A stretch of 64,000 nt of DNA from Corylus avellana (GCF_901000735.1 NC_081546.1:10258152-10322151), one strand, 5' to 3'. Counted from the first letter of the stretch, positions 1-12,457 are shown. Made by a program: numbers and translations. Notes: a model not told the origin generated them from the sequence alone.

Positions 1-749
1 GCCACCCCAAACCACCTAGGGGTGGCCACAAGCCACCCCATAGGGGCTGGGGGGGTGGCCAGGGGTGGCAGTTCAATTTTTTTTTTTTTTTTTTTTTTTA
101 AAGATTTAATTTTTTAAATTAAATTAATAAAAAATTAATATTTTAATCAGATAAAATGTGAAGTTTTGAGTGGACTAACGCCTGTTAAAATTTTTTGACA
201 GTAGGGAGTTTTTTATAGTTTCAATTGACCCAGAGAGTCAATTTCCCGAAAGAAAAAAAATACCTAGGGAGTTTTTAATGGAGGTGCGTTGACCTAAGGA
301 AGTTTATATCTAAATTCCCTATGTTTTAAACTCAAATGTTTTTAAATACATCAAAATGAAATTGTCATGAAATCATGCGTTGTCTTGTGAACTTGTTACT
401 TTACATTCGTACTCAAATATTTTCTTAAACATTTTAGAAAAACCTTATAAAGGGGTATGGTAATATGGAAAGTCATTTTGAGTCTATTACAATGGCTTAT
501 TTCATGGTTTATTTTTATGATTACTTATTAAGTCATGAACTTGCATAGTTTCTGCTTTTTCACCTATAAAACACCTCGGTGTTTTGCAATTCATTAAGTT
601 TTAGACCAAGTTAGAACTTAGAGTCTTTCTTTAGGCTTGGATGTATAGTGGAAACGGTAGGCAGTTTGATTGTATTTTCGTATTTGCGGATCTTAGTAAT
701 GTATCTTGTGATGGTTTGTTGTTGTTATCTTTTATAGATTTTTGGTTAT
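1..749. other. Intergenic sequence without a recognisable gene
   Basis: This is AT-rich DNA with a GC-rich start (repeated GGGGTGGC-like words) and a T-tract near 75-100. I see no long reading frame with a family signature on either strand. The first 100 bases resemble the edge of an unidentified repeat. Nothing more can be supported. Confidence 0.5.
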
Positions 750-758
750 AATTGTTTG

Positions 759-1746
759 GAGAATAACTTCTATAGGGTCGTGGCATAAACTAAGGCCTTT
801 GTGTCCTTCAATAAGAAGGCGACACATCAGCGTGGAACACTGTAACAAAAATATGGTGTTTCACCTAATCTTTTTTCTAGAATACCTAAAACAAAACACT
901 TTCTAGAATAACCTTTTCATATTTTTCTCCAAAACCGCTCCAGCCACCAACCTGCCACCGGAGACGTCGCCGGAGACGCTGCCGGCCGGTACAAAAAAAG
1001 CCGGAGCTGACGGATATAACCCCTACAGAAAACGCTGAGTAAGAACCAAGATCCTCCTCCCTCTCTCCGGTGCCCCTCTCTCTGATCGGCGGCAGTAGAG
1101 AAAATTTTTTTTCTCTGCTGCCCTTTTTCACTGCTGCCGGGCAACAGAAATTTTTTTTTTCTCTGTTCTCTGTTGCCCGGCAGCAGAGAAAAAATTTGTT
1201 CTCTGCTGCCGGGCAACAGAGAAAATATTTTTTCTCTGCTACCGGGCAACAGAGAACAGAGAAAAAAATTTTCTCTGTTGCCCGGCGGTAGAGAACAAAT
1301 TTTTTCTCTGTTACCAGGCAACAGAGAACAAAGAAAAAAATTTTATCTGTTGCCCGGCAGCAGTGAAAAAAGGTAGCAGAGAAAAAAAATTTTCTCTACT
1401 GCCGTCGGTGAGAGAGGCGGGCATCGGAGAGAAGGAGGAGGAGCTTGGTTCTTACCCGGCGTTTTCTGTAGGGGTTATATCCGTCATCTCCGGCTTTTTT
1501 TGTACTAGCCGGCGTCGTCTCCAGCGGTGTCTCCAGCGACGTCTCCGGTGGCAGGTTGGTGGCTGAAGTGGTTTTGGAGAAAAATATGAAAAGATTATTC
1601 TAGAAGGTGTTTTGTTTTAGGTATCTAGAAAAAAGATTAGGTGGAACACCATATTTTTGTTACAGTGTTCCACGCTGATGTGTCGCCTTCTTATTGGAGG
1701 GCACAAATGCCTTGATTTGTGCCATGACCCTATAGAAGTTATTCTC
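759..1746. mobile_element. Foldback Mutator-type MITE
   Basis: The two ends are long inverted copies of each other. The left arm starts GAGAATAACTTCTATAGGG and the right arm ends with its complement, and the match runs inward for roughly 300 bases per side with few changes. The element is flanked by AATTGTTTG (750-758) and AATTGTTTA (1747-1755), a 9-bp target duplication with one mismatch. A 9-bp duplication, long TIRs and a G-A-G start fit Mutator-like elements. It encodes no transposase, so it must be mobilised in trans. Reading frames on the two strands give near-identical peptides only because the element is a palindrome; they are not genes. Confidence 0.75.
1085..1400. repeat. Tandem repeats in the core of the foldback element
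   Basis: The centre of the foldback element holds about seven diverged copies of a 35-45 base unit built on TTCTCTGTTGCCCGGCAGCA and its complement, separated by A or T runs. Each unit is itself partly palindromic, so the whole core can fold into a ladder of hairpins. Confidence 0.75.
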
Positions 1747-2050
1747 AATTGTTTAACATATGTTGTTGAGGTATTAATTGTAACTTAAATTATTGATTTT
1801 TGTTTTTTGCTATTTTATTCACTTTGGTATATGTTAGAGGGTAGTTTTCCCGGTTAATTACAAGTTAATTAATTTGGTAAAAACTACTAGTAAATCTCCA
1901 AGTTAATTATTGTTAAGAAAAACTTCACTTACTACCCCTAATATTTCATCACATTTACAATCATACCCTTAAACTTAAAAAAGTGTCAATTTAGAGTAAT
2001 AATCTTTCAGAAGTTTGCAATGTCAACCCTCTGTTAGGCTTAATCCTAAC

Positions 2051-4150
2051 TATAGCACCCCCAAAATTGGCATTGAACAGCCTGACAAGGTTACTAGTGA
2101 TTACCCTAGTTTAACCAACTAGTGGCTAAATGAGGAATCGCCCCTCTAAGCATAATCAGAGTTAATGTATAGGAAGGTGAAATAAATCTGAGAAATATAT
2201 TAATCATTACAGGGACAAGTATAATCCTCAAATTATAAGAGATTGAGCAACTAATAATATAAAGCAAACATGATAACAACATGAAGATTTTAAAGCAAAG
2301 TCTATGGTGGCAACCGTACCACTCTTGAGTTATAGGAGCAAGCTCCCTATAAGAGTAATAACCACGTAAGTCTAACGACTTAGTAAGTAAACCTCAGGAT
2401 TGGGTATAAGATGAGCCCATTATTATTAAGCATAAATAAACGTGTAGTTTTGATAAACATTGAAAAGATGTGTTGTTTCCGTTAATACACCTTGAAAATA
2501 TTGTTTGATTTGATAAATGGTGGTGTCTTCCTGGCAGCAATCGCCTAAGTATTTTAATGCAGAAAACTTATACTCTATAGGTCATAACTATCATATATGA
2601 TCTACTTGAAATATTACCAATTCTAAGGAGGGTTGGCGTTGTTCCGAGGGACCTATAATACAATGTCGGTGCCCCAACCGTTGTACGCTACCATCCATAA
2701 CACTAGTAGTTCGACAGAGTGCGACCTCGAGTGGCCCACGTTACTAATGATATATATCATGTAGTGATCGCCTATTAAGGCTGCGCCGGTCACGAAACAA
2801 CCATTGGATCTAAGGCCCATATTACAACACACACATTTGACCATAGAATCAAGTCTATATAGTAAGCCCATGTCCATTATACCGTACGTACCGGTGTACC
2901 ATGTCATACAATGCATCTTATCAACCAATTATTAAAGCAGTTACCAAGTTATTACAAAAAGTAGACGTGCTCATATCATACACGTGCTCAATCAGCTGAC
3001 ATATCACATGTTTTTAAGGAAAGTGTTCGTAAGTAATTACTTACCTCGTTCGCTCGCTTGAGTCCTCCGACATCACGGATCATTACTATAACGAAACAGA
3101 GCTCATCGTTATAAGTAGTACTAGCGAACTCTACGAGGTTCCATCTAACGAAAAGGGCTGCTAAAATTTTGTACCACACAATTGGGGCTAAGGGGACGGG
3201 TGGCCTGCTCTTTGGGCGAGCATTCGCTCCCTAGGTGAGTGCTCGACCAGAGGGTAAGGCTCGGCCAGAAATCCCCAAAAATGCGTTCTAGGCTTCTATC
3301 TAAGGCTATGAGTTGATATTTTCCTTCCTAAGCTCAAAATAAACACTTGTACCATAAGAAAACACAACACAAAGAATCAAAGATGTGTTTAAAAGCCTTT
3401 TGAAAACATTTCTTGGTTTTGTTAAAAAGATGGGTATAAGAGCTTGTCATAGCATCTTTAAAACTTGTAACACTAGGAAATTAGTAACAACAATTAAAAA
3501 TGGCATAAAGGAAGGGTCAATGAATCACCTTAGAAGATAGCTAAAGCTCCAAACTTCCTCATTTCTTTCTCTAAGCTTCTCCTCACACTAGGGTTAGGTT
3601 TTATGAGGTTGAAGGTGGCTAAGGGTCGAGTAGCAGGGTTTATATATAGAGTGGAGGCGTGCTTTGGGTCTAAAAGGTGGAGAATAGGTTAAAATTGCTT
3701 TTTAGAGTTGACAGCAAGCACTCGGGTACTACTGAGCGAGCGCTCATGTACTGTTCACAACGGGTTAAAAATACTTTTCAGGCTTACGATTGGGTACTGT
3801 TTTATAGTCTGAAGACTGGTCAGCCAGTGCTTGTGTACTGTAGTAGCGAGCACTCATGTATTGTTCACAAAAGGTACGTAGGATTGGATTTTGCACAAAG
3901 GGGGGTTCATGCGAGCGTTCATGTGGACCTTGGGCGAGCACTCGCACCAAGGACAAGAGCAAGTGCTTCTGTGGTCCCGGAGCGACTGTTTGGCCAATGA
4001 GGATATTTTTTAGGGTTTTTTCTTCTAAAAAAGTCTTAAGGGACTTGGTTTATTTGTAGAAGGTTTATGTCACTTGGTTTAAGGGATTATTAACCGGTTA
4101 AGTAAGAAATCTTTAACTCTTTAAAAATGGTGATTTGTCGGGGTACTACA
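2051..4150 (-). mobile_element. Solo LTR of a Ty3/gypsy-like retrotransposon
   Basis: The segment is bounded by TATAGCACCCCC on the left and GGGGTACTACA on the right, which are LTR-type TG..CA ends with one decayed base. It is flanked by CTAAC at 2046-2050 and again at 4151-4155, an exact 5-bp target duplication. On the minus strand a TATATATAAACC box lies about 500 bases inside the right end, which sets the LTR orientation as minus. There is no internal coding domain, so this is the product of LTR-LTR recombination. Its left two thirds contain no supported gene. Confidence 0.75.
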
Positions 4151-4155
4151 CTAAC

Positions 4156-4975
4156 GGAGACCCATCACGTGCGGCACACGTGCTATATTTTGCCTGAACG
4201 TGTTATGCCCCTTCTCTTTCATGTGTAAAAGACTTAAATGCTCATAACATCATTGTCTCGATATTTCAACTCATTAAACAACCTTTAAAAAAAATCAATA
4301 TTTCAACTCGGTTTTTCCCATAGATTTTCAACTCGTTTTTTAAGATTACACAACTCTATCCCAACTCTTGCAAGAAGAACCCTAACATTACTGTTGTAGT
4401 TGTGTTTCGCCAATTTACCTTGTAATTTGCATCACAAAGGTTTTCTTCGTGACACGTAACGAATATTTTTTTTTTTTTTTAAGCGTAAAAGTTTAGTGCT
4501 TTAACCCTAATTTGTATTGTATGCAATTATTTTATAAATTTGTTTAGGGAATGTGGGTTTTCTCTAAATGTTGCATGTTAGTTTCTTCAATTTTATAGTT
4601 ATTTGGGTCTTCTAAAACTTTTTCCATTGTATGATGGATTTAAGTTTCATCATTTTCAACCTTTGGGTCATCTTGATGTTGCCAAAAGGTTGAATAATTT
4701 CTATGGTTCGTGGTCTCATGTTGTTGTGATTAGTGTGTCTTGATGAGTGTGACGTTGTTGGGTTTAGACCTAAAAAGTGGTAAACGTTGTTGCATTCTAC
4801 AATTTATTTCCTAGCTTTTTGGAAGTTGCAAGTGGTCCTTAATAAGGCTTGAAAAGCCAATGTCATTACACTGTAATTGTTTTTGTTTGCTACCTTTATT
4901 TAATCTAGTTGTTGGAATTAAAGTGGACCATCTACTTTCTAATTGTTTGGTATAAGAAGCGTTTTCAATATATAG
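4156..4975. other. Intergenic sequence, nothing recognised
   Basis: AT-rich sequence with poly-T runs. I find no domain, RNA gene or clear repeat boundary. It may include the diverged left part of the CACTA element next to it, but no CACTA terminus could be identified here. Confidence 0.45.
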
Positions 4976-4978
4976 TAA

Positions 4979-5563
4979 AAGCCTGTTTGGGATTGCGTTT
5001 GAGAAATAGAGCTTTTAAGTCAAAAAGAACTTTTGGACAGAAGCTTCATTTTTAAGCTTTTGCCAAAAGTGCGTTTTGGATATTTTTAAACTTTTTAGAC
5101 CATTAAAAGTGCTTTTAATTTTGGCCTTGTTTGACAAACCCCAGCACACACCCCAAGACCCACGGTACTGTTCTTTGTTTGACTATCATGCTGTTGCCTA
5201 CCTGCAGCCACTGGCGTGTGGGAGAACCCAATTGTCTGTAAAAGACAAAAATGTCCATATAGCACAATAGAAAACAAATGAACTCTCATTTCCGGGACAA
5301 AATAGGCATTGTCTACAATGATAAAGGGGTAAAATAAGAAATGTTGGCAATAAACCCAGCCACTGTCAGCGTGCAGCAGTCTTTTCTTCAGACTGTCTTC
5401 GGCTCAATCACTTAAAGTGTTACAGTGTCGTGGAAGGTGAACAGTGCAAAGAGGTTTAACAAACACCCCATCTTTTACCAAACAAGTGCTTTTTTTCTTC
5501 GAACAAGCTTTTTGAGTGTTAAAAGCACTTTTAGGACCCACAAACGCAATCCCAAACAAGCTC
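4979..5563. mobile_element. Tourist-like MITE (PIF/Harbinger type)
   Basis: The ends are inverted: the left reads AAGCCTGTTTGGGATTGCG and the right, complemented, reads GAGCTTGTTTGGGATTGCG. TAA flanks both sides (4976-4978 and 5564-5566), the 3-bp duplication typical of PIF/Harbinger elements. No transposase is encoded. The MITE has landed in the DUF4218 part of the CACTA relic and cuts off its coding sequence. Confidence 0.75.
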
Positions 5564-5566
5564 TAA

Positions 5567-5822
5567 GTCCCTTGTATGTCATTGTAAAGTAAATGATAAT
5601 CCTTTCCATTGAATACATCCAACGGCTTTGTACTGGTTCCCCAAGCTCAGCCGCTCGAGTTAAATGAACCGCTAAATGGACCATAACATCAAAAAATGCT
5701 TGTGGAAATATTTGTTCCATCTTGCATAGAATCATGATTATGTCAACCTTCATTTGCTTCAAAATATATACTTTTAATGTCCATGCACACAATTGCATAA
5801 AAAAATGACTCATCTCAATCAC
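5567..5822 (-). pseudogene. DUF4218 domain of a CACTA transposase, truncated
   Basis: The translated segment includes KMEQIFPQAFFDVMVHLAVHL and then VQSRWMYSMER, the typical core of the DUF4218 domain found at the C-terminal side of plant TNP2 transposases. The next residues break off exactly where the Tourist MITE begins at 5563. The frame is separated from the TNP2 part by a stop (about 5822-5876). It is a remnant without independent function. Confidence 0.7.
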
Positions 5823-7300
5823 TGGTGTTTATATTTCAAACGTTAATTTTTCACGGATTGCAACAGGAAGTAAACACTACAAGAAGACATGACAATCATG
5901 GCTTTTCATTCCCGATATCTTGCCAATAAGCTTGTTCACACATCGACTAATGTTAGAGGCATACCCATCAGGAAATTTCACACATTTCAGCCACTCACAT
6001 AACCGGTTCTTCTCATCTCTTGTCAAAGTGTACGCCGCAAGTGGCATTGTGGTGGTTGCACCAATTGTCTGCAAGTGCAATTCTTTATGTATACCCATCT
6101 TACATAAATCTCTTCGTGCGTTGGCTGTGTCCTTTGTCTTCCAAGGAATATTCATCGATGTACCCAAGATACTATCACATATGTTCTTCTCAATGTGCAT
6201 GACATCTAACTTGTATTGTAATTTCAATGTTGACCAATAAGGCAACTTAAAGAAAATATTTTTTTTCCTCCAATTCGACTCATTTATATCAACACCACTT
6301 GTGTGATGCTTTCTCTTGTTCCCAATATGTTTCCTAAACTACACATGTTCAACATGTATTAGTTGTTGCAACAATTGATCTCTAAACATTTCTTTAGGTT
6401 CCAATCTATGCTTTTTTGTACCATTGAACAATTCTCTTTCTTGGCGCCACAGATAGTCTCGAGGAAGCCACCTATGATGACACATGTAACACTCTTTAAA
6501 CCTATAAGGCATTGTATCCTTGTTACATACTGAACACGCCAGCTTTCCCTTCGTAGAATACCCAAACAAGTTTCTATACGCAGGAAAATCGTTTATGGTC
6601 CATAGTAATGCGGCATGCAACTGAAATGTCTCTTTAGTCGAAGAATCGTAAGTGGTTACACCTTCATTCCATAATTCATGCAAATCATCAACTAGAGGCC
6701 GCAAATACACATCGATGTCGTTTCCAGGTGCTGTGCGACCAAGGATAATTAAGGACAATATCATATTAGGATTCTTCATACACATCCACGGAGGTAAATT
6801 GTACGGCATTAATACTACTGGCCATATGCTATATGTGGTACTCATATTACCAAATGAGTTGAAACCATTACTTGTCAAACCAAGTCGCACGTTGCGGGAA
6901 TCACGAGCAAACTATTCATATTTTTTATCAAACTCGTTCCACGCAAGACCATCGATTGGGTGTCCTACAGTGTTGCTGTCATCTTTTCGTTCATCTTTGT
7001 GCCGCCTCATATGTTTGACCATATATTTCGACATAAACAATCGTTACAACCTCAATTTTATTGGAAAATATTGCAAGACCTTTTGAAGAATTTTCTTGCC
7101 GCTACCCTTAGCACAACTCCATCTTGAAGTGTTGCAAGTTGGGCATTGTATTTTATCAGCATGTTCCTTCCAAAAAAACACACAATCATTTTGGCATGCA
7201 TGTATAGACTCTAACCAAAACTCAAGTCCCGACAATATCGCTTTGCTTCTCGATACGAGCGTGGCAATGTCTCTCTATCAGGAAGGACCTCCTTTATCAA
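5823..7300 (-). pseudogene. TNP2-type transposase (Transposase_21), degraded
   Basis: Three consecutive minus-strand frames rebuild the Transposase_21 family layout. A Cys-rich segment with CPTCNTSRW lies near 7160. The middle has AVLMPYNLPPWMCMKNPN-like text, LLWTINDFPAYRNLFGYSTKG and CSVCNKDTMPY at 6890-6339. The C-terminal part contains KLDVMHIEKNICDSILGT and SGMKSHDCHVFL at 6245-5877. These are hallmarks of plant En/Spm TNP2 proteins, which bind subterminal repeats and cut CACTA ends. Stops occur near 5877, 6250-6340 and 6890-7040, so no full protein can be made. The intact Cys and His residues show that decay is recent to moderate. Confidence 0.8.
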
Positions 7301-7669
7301 TTTAATAATTATATCGAATGCCTTGCTATTCATGTTGTAAATCGTCTTTATATTAAGCATCTTCAAAATGAAAACTACTTTTGTAAATTTATTTCAGCCT
7401 CGATAAAGTTTACCTATGCCATCTTCTCATAATTGACCAAAATTGGTTCTATGTTCGTGATTATCAATCGTTGGACCCTGAGTAGTAGAGGATTCACCTA
7501 TGTTCGCTTCCAAAAATGTCCCCATTTGAACATCGCCTAACAATTCTTCGATCTCATCAACCTCCTCTATCCTCGTATTTGTATCAGTGTGTAAGTTGGC
7601 AGTCATGTTTATAATACACGGATCTTCTTTCCCATGAAATATTCATTGAGTGTATGTGCGATCAATTCC

Positions 7670-7860
7670 ATGTTGATACAAGTGACTTTGCACCAATTCA
7701 ATATGACGAATCGATTTGCACAATCACGACATGGACACCTCATAATACCATTTACATCCACATATTGATGCACCATTTTAAGGAATTCTTTAACACCTTT
7801 TAGATATCGATTTGAACATCAAGTAGGTTCTTGCATCCAAATCTTATCCATCTCGACGTC
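7670..7860 (-). pseudogene. Transposase-associated N-terminal domain of the CACTA element
   Basis: The minus strand from about 7858 reads MDKIWMQEPT, a stop, then YLKGVKEFLKMVHQYV followed by MRCPCRDCANRFV. This is the usual transposase-associated domain (short helix plus a CPCxxC cluster) that starts plant CACTA TNP2 proteins. One stop sits after the tenth residue. Confidence 0.65.
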
Positions 7861-8829
7861 ACTATTACAAGTTACTCATTTCCTACATTTAATCAAAAGC
7901 ATGTTTAGAGAAGTTTTCATTTTCTATTTAGGGTTTAGGCATCTATGGCTAAGCACTTACATAATAAAAACAAAACACAAGGAATGCACTCATGTGCTTA
8001 CCATATCCAAAGAAATAATAAAAGGAAAACATACAGAGTAGTAAAGAAACTCTACACCTGTTGGATGTTGGTTTTCTTTTCTTTTTTTTCCTTGATAAGT
8101 GATGATTTATTAAAAGAACGACAGAAGTGAAAAACAATATCACAGGGACATATCTTAGAAAACAGACATCTCATAAAGTGATGTGGAAATTACACAAGGT
8201 TTAAGAAAAGCACTAAAATTATTGACCAAATATTATTCAAACTACAACTAATTGATAAGACTCATTTATATATAATAGTTAACGTCCATAGGTCAAATCC
8301 ATAAATTCCATTTATTATAGCAATTGTAATTCATTGATTCATTATTAAATTAAACAATAAACTCAAGTGTTATATAATTAATTCAATTTATTAGAATAGG
8401 TCCATTATTACCTTATTAAGGTCCTCAATACTTGTCCCAAAAAATGGTGTGATGGATTTGGGTCAATTTCGAAAATCAACCTAATAAACATTCATACTCA
8501 ACACAGTCGACCATGGCAGAAAACAAAAATCAAACTTAAAAGAACATGTTAAAAAATCTCAACTTTGAATACTGAAGCAAACATCAAACTAAACTACATC
8601 CAAAAGCTCATCAACAGAACCTAAACCCACCAAATCACACCTAAGCAAAAAAAAAAAAAAAAAACCCACTAATCATCATTAAGAAACAAAACGAGCCCAC
8701 CGCACCAAGTCAACAAAACCTTCAAACCAAACCCATCTAAGATCGAATCCCATACCTTCTCAACCTCACGCTTACTTCTTTTTGGTGCGTCGGAGAGAGA
8801 GCTGAACACGGCTAGCTAAGAAATCCAGA

Positions 8830-8990
8830 TAGAGGTGCGCTGGAGAGAGAGCAACAGGAGAGAGCTAAGTGCGCCGGAGAGAGAGCAACAGGAGAAAGCT
8901 AAGTGCGCCGGAGAGAGAGAGAAACGTGCGCCAGAGTGAGGGAGAGAGAACTTAGTGCGCCAGAGTGAGGGTGAAAGAACTTGCGCCGTT
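8830..8990. repeat. Purine-rich tandem repeats in the CACTA leader
   Basis: Four diverged copies of a unit of about 37 bases, built on GTGCGCCGGAGAGAGAGC and AACAGGAGA, lie between the CACTA terminus and its coding region. Such internal repeats are common in the leader of CACTA elements. The reading frames across them are low-complexity artefacts. Confidence 0.6.
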
Positions 8991-9535
8991 CTTCTTCGCC
9001 AGTAGACGGAGCCTTGCGTCGGAGTGAGAGAAATAGGAACGATAGAGAGACAGCTTCGTCGGTGGCCGAAGACCTTGCTGGAGTGAGAGAAAGGATGAGC
9101 GAGGGAGGAAAAAAAATATGCGGGAGAGGGGAAAATTGGGAGAGCAGCGAGAGAGAGATCGAGAGTGAAAGTTTGGGGAAATTTTTGGTGTTTTTGAGGG
9201 TTTGGGGTTGTTTTAGGTGCAAAATTTTCAAAAACGGCACCACTTGTTGGCGCAAAAATTTTCGTACTCAATAGTGGCAACAAATGTCGCCGCTAATGAG
9301 CCTCAATCAGCGGTGGCAATACGTAGTCTCCGCTGTTTAGTGTAATTTTTTTTTTTAAAAAAAAGAAAAAAATTATAATTGACAATTTTTTTCAAAAAGT
9401 AATTTTAATTTTAGCTATAGGGTAAATTTGAAATTCCATAACAATTATAAGGGTATAAAAGACATTTTCAAGAAAAAATATAATTCATGTGATATTTTTT
9501 TTTATAATTAATTAATACCTTAATTGAATGTTTAT

Positions 9536-9811
9536 AGTTCAATCAAACTAATTCACTTGGATCGATCGGATGTTTGGTCGATCATTTGATCCTATCACAA
9601 TCAATCGAACTAATTCATTAGGGTCGATCGGATGTTCGATCGAACATTTGATCCTATCACGATCAATCGAACTAATTCACCAGGATCGATCGGATGTTCG
9701 ATCGATCATTTAATCCTATCACGATCAATTGAGCTAATTCACTAGGATCAATCGGATGTTCGATCGATCATTTGATTTTATCACGATCAATCATACTAAT
9801 TCACTAGGATC
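9536..9811. repeat. 62-bp tandem array with GATCGATC palindromes
   Basis: About 4.5 head-to-tail copies of a 62-base unit that contains AACTAATTCACTAGGATCGA, then CGGATGTTCGATCGATCATT, then a TCCTATCACGATCAATC tail. Copies differ at a few positions. Each unit holds two GATC-rich palindromes. It lies outside any recognised gene. Confidence 0.85.
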
Positions 9812-10189
9812 AATCCTACAATACATTACTTACCCATATAACAAAGACAAGATGTCATTTATTGAGGTAGAAGGAGTAGTTAAGTCTCATGAGTATAGTC
9901 ATGATGACCTAATTAATTACAATATGCCTAAACAAAAGTCTAGATGAAGGATAAAGACTTTTGTTTTATGATCATGATGTCTTTGAAATAGTTTCACATC
10001 ATGTAGGGCATGGACTTGTAAAGTTATATTTGGTTTTGTTTCCTGGAGTTAATATAGATGTATGTGGAGTGGATGATAGTGTTGATGAGGAAGTAGAATA
10101 TGAGAGACAGTTAAATGATGATTTTTGATAGCTTTGAATTAGATGGTGAGGACTGTATTAAGTTTGAAGATGTGGGATTAGAAGAATGC

Positions 10190-10490
10190 CATAGCAAACA
10201 TTTGGCACGCCAACCTTTACTACAGGCGTGGCCTCCTTGTAGAGCGCAGTGCAAGAATGTCTGTTATAGCTCGACACTCCCAGAGGATACATGATCTCTT
10301 TGAGTCCTAGGGATGGGTGGACATGATATTTGATCACTAGCTAGTAACATCAAAGTTGGTTTGCGAATTCTATGTGAACATCTATGATTAGGATGACAAC
10401 TTATTTTTTACGTGGCTCAGAGGAAAGCCCATCCGAGTGGACCCCAATTTGATCTGCATGATCACACACACCCCACGAGTGCAAGTATTG
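10190..10490 (+). pseudogene. Degraded plant-transposon-type protein fragment
   Basis: The plus strand translates to RGWVDMIFDH, a stop, then LVCEFYVNIYD, a stop, then FFTWLRGKPIRVDPNLI. This resembles the 'putative plant transposon protein' domain (WD... LVREFYAN ... VRGK.V.VDP pattern) often associated with gypsy-type elements. In-frame stops show it is dead. I give it moderate confidence because only one short motif block is legible. Confidence 0.45.
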
Positions 10491-10499
10491 TAAATTAAT

Positions 10500-11934
10500 A
10501 TAATTAACTTCTTTCTAAAATAATGGTAAGCTTAATGCATTGTAATAATAATCATGGAAAGTAGTTGTAAATAAGAGTAATATACAATGATTAATGATTT
10601 GTAATTTGTAGACAGATAAAATAATTAATTGAAAATATGTGATAAAGGTTTTGCAGTTTATGTCAATATAGCATGCTTGAAATGATTGTATTTTCATAGT
10701 TCTGTAAGTATTCACTTATCTTGACCACTTCGATTGTTCCTCAAACATTCTAACTTCTTACCCCACAAATCAACCTATTAATAATTAAACACTAGTCACA
10801 AATCTAAAAATTTAGAAACTTAAAATACACTCCAAAAACCTTAATTTAGGCATTCAGGATATTATTAATCAATCTTGGGGGTCCAGGGATTGATCTTAGC
10901 TGGTAGAGATCGATCCTGTATGAGTAATGATCGATCCTAGCTCAATCCAGCTCTTGTTTTGGGTTATTTCGAGCCCCTAGCACACAATCCAATCAACACC
11001 AAACCTCCCTAGGGGTTCTACAACTCCAAAAAAATGTTCAAAAATTTATTTAGGTGTCAATGTTCTACCTTTAATATCAAAACATTAAAGGCTTACCTTA
11101 ATTGCCATAAAGTTCTTCAATACCAAACATACAATAAAACAATGTGTGTATTTTGAAATATTGCTTGAACACATATTTGAAATACTCATATTGTAAGATC
11201 GTAAACACTTGCATATAAAATCATAACATTTGCTATTAAATCATCGTATAATTTTAACGCACAAAAGAATAACGTTCTTTTGAAATATTCACATAAAATA
11301 TTAGTTTTTCTTTAAAAAACAACCCATCTAAACTTGAGATATGTGTTCCACAATAAAATCATGTATAAGAAAAATCATAGGAAAAAAAATTAATGAGCAT
11401 GAAGGGTTCATGGGTTTTACCTTGAGAAAATGGTTGAAAGTGAACAATTTTTTCCTTTGAGACTAAGATAAATCTTTGGTTTTGGGCACTTCTCTCTTCT
11501 CCTCCTCACTCGAACATTATTAAAGGCTAGAAATTTGTGCAAATAGGTTTACCTAGGGTTTCAAAGGGGCTACAAGTTGAGTTTTTAGGGGTTGGGGCTT
11601 TCGAAAAATGAGTTTTTGTCGCACTATGATGGAGATCCTCTAGGTGAAGGGATTGATCATCCACCTTTTTGTTTGTTTGTTTATTTGTTTGTTTAAATCA
11701 CAAGATCATTGCCAAAATTACACTTTGTTTTGAAATCACGTGCATTTTTAAATTATCTTAGTTTTTAGGATATTACACCCATGGCAAAGATGGTAGTGTG
11801 ACCCCCCCGAGGGGCTTTAGAGGTGGTGCAACCACCCCTGATTATTTTGTCCACATGAAATGATTTTTTAATTATTTTTATTACTTTTGGGTTCCTAGGA
11901 GAAATGTTTCTTTGGAAGAGAGTAATGCTACATA
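10500..11934. other. Intergenic sequence, nothing recognised
   Basis: AT-rich DNA. A few GATCGATC words recur near 10900, and GTTTGTTTGTTTATTTGTTT occurs near 11680. No gene, RNA or element boundary can be supported. Confidence 0.45.
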
Positions 11935-12403
11935 TAGGGGTAGGCACAAGCCGGATTGGGCTGGGTTTGGGGGTTTCAGATACTCAACCTACACTTGGTG
12001 GGTATTGAAGATAACATCTGAGACTCAGCTATAATGAACAGTATGTGGGGCGGGGGCGAGTATTCCGTGAATGGCATTTCTATTCACTTTTGAGTTTGAG
12101 AGATAGAGAGAGAGAGATTCAGAGAGAGAAACTTGGACGACGGTGGCTCACCAGTGCTTTGGTGGAGAAAGAGAGAGAGGCAGACGAGGGTTAGGGAACT
12201 TAGGGTTTTCATTTTTGTGTTCGGCAGGGCGGGGTGGGTACCTACATAGTTAAAAAAAATTACCCGAAACCCTCCCTGCCACGTGACGGGTAGTCAAAAA
12301 TTCAACTTGGTACCGCAAAGTTAACTCTGAACTGGTCTGTGTGGGACGGGGCAGGGTGGACGGGTTAGGTTGTGTGGGTTTTGGCGGGTTTTGTCAACTC
12401 TTA
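11935..12403. mobile_element. hAT-type MITE
   Basis: The element starts TAGGGGTAGGCACA and ends TGTCAACTCTTA, weakly inverted ends of the TAGGG(T/C)-GGC type seen in plant hAT MITEs. It is flanked by GCTACATA and GCTATATA, an 8-bp duplication with one mismatch. The body is rich in CGGGT and GGGTTTGG words. Confidence 0.5.
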
Positions 12404-12457
12404 GCTATATATCACATAAACATTTTACAAATATCTCACAAAGCTAACGTTATAAGG

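Larger units (their letters stand above)
5567..9341 (-). mobile_element. CACTA (En/Spm) transposon relic
   Basis: The minus strand carries, in order, a putative 5' terminus, a purine-rich repeat leader, a transposase-associated N-terminal domain, a TNP2 transposase and a DUF4218 domain, which is the usual plant CACTA order. The putative terminus at 9341 reads CACTAAACAGCGG on the minus strand. It is followed by subterminal GC-rich words such as AGCGGCGACATTTG that recur within 80 bases, as in CACTA ends. The other terminus was not found: the coding part stops at the Tourist MITE on the left. The coding region has several in-frame stops, so the element is dead. Confidence 0.65.

Noticed and set aside
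886..1566. Long reading frames on both strands with nearly the same peptide
   Set aside because: They are mirror images caused by the palindromic foldback element, low in complexity, and match no family.
4148..4180. CACTAACGGAGACCC as the second CACTA terminus
   Set aside because: The CTAAC here is the target duplication of the solo LTR, and joining the flanks across that LTR gives continuous unrelated sequence.
5870..5895. CACTACAAGAAGACATGACA, like a CACTA terminus
   Set aside because: On the minus strand it encodes the conserved HDCHVFL segment of the transposase, so the resemblance is chance.
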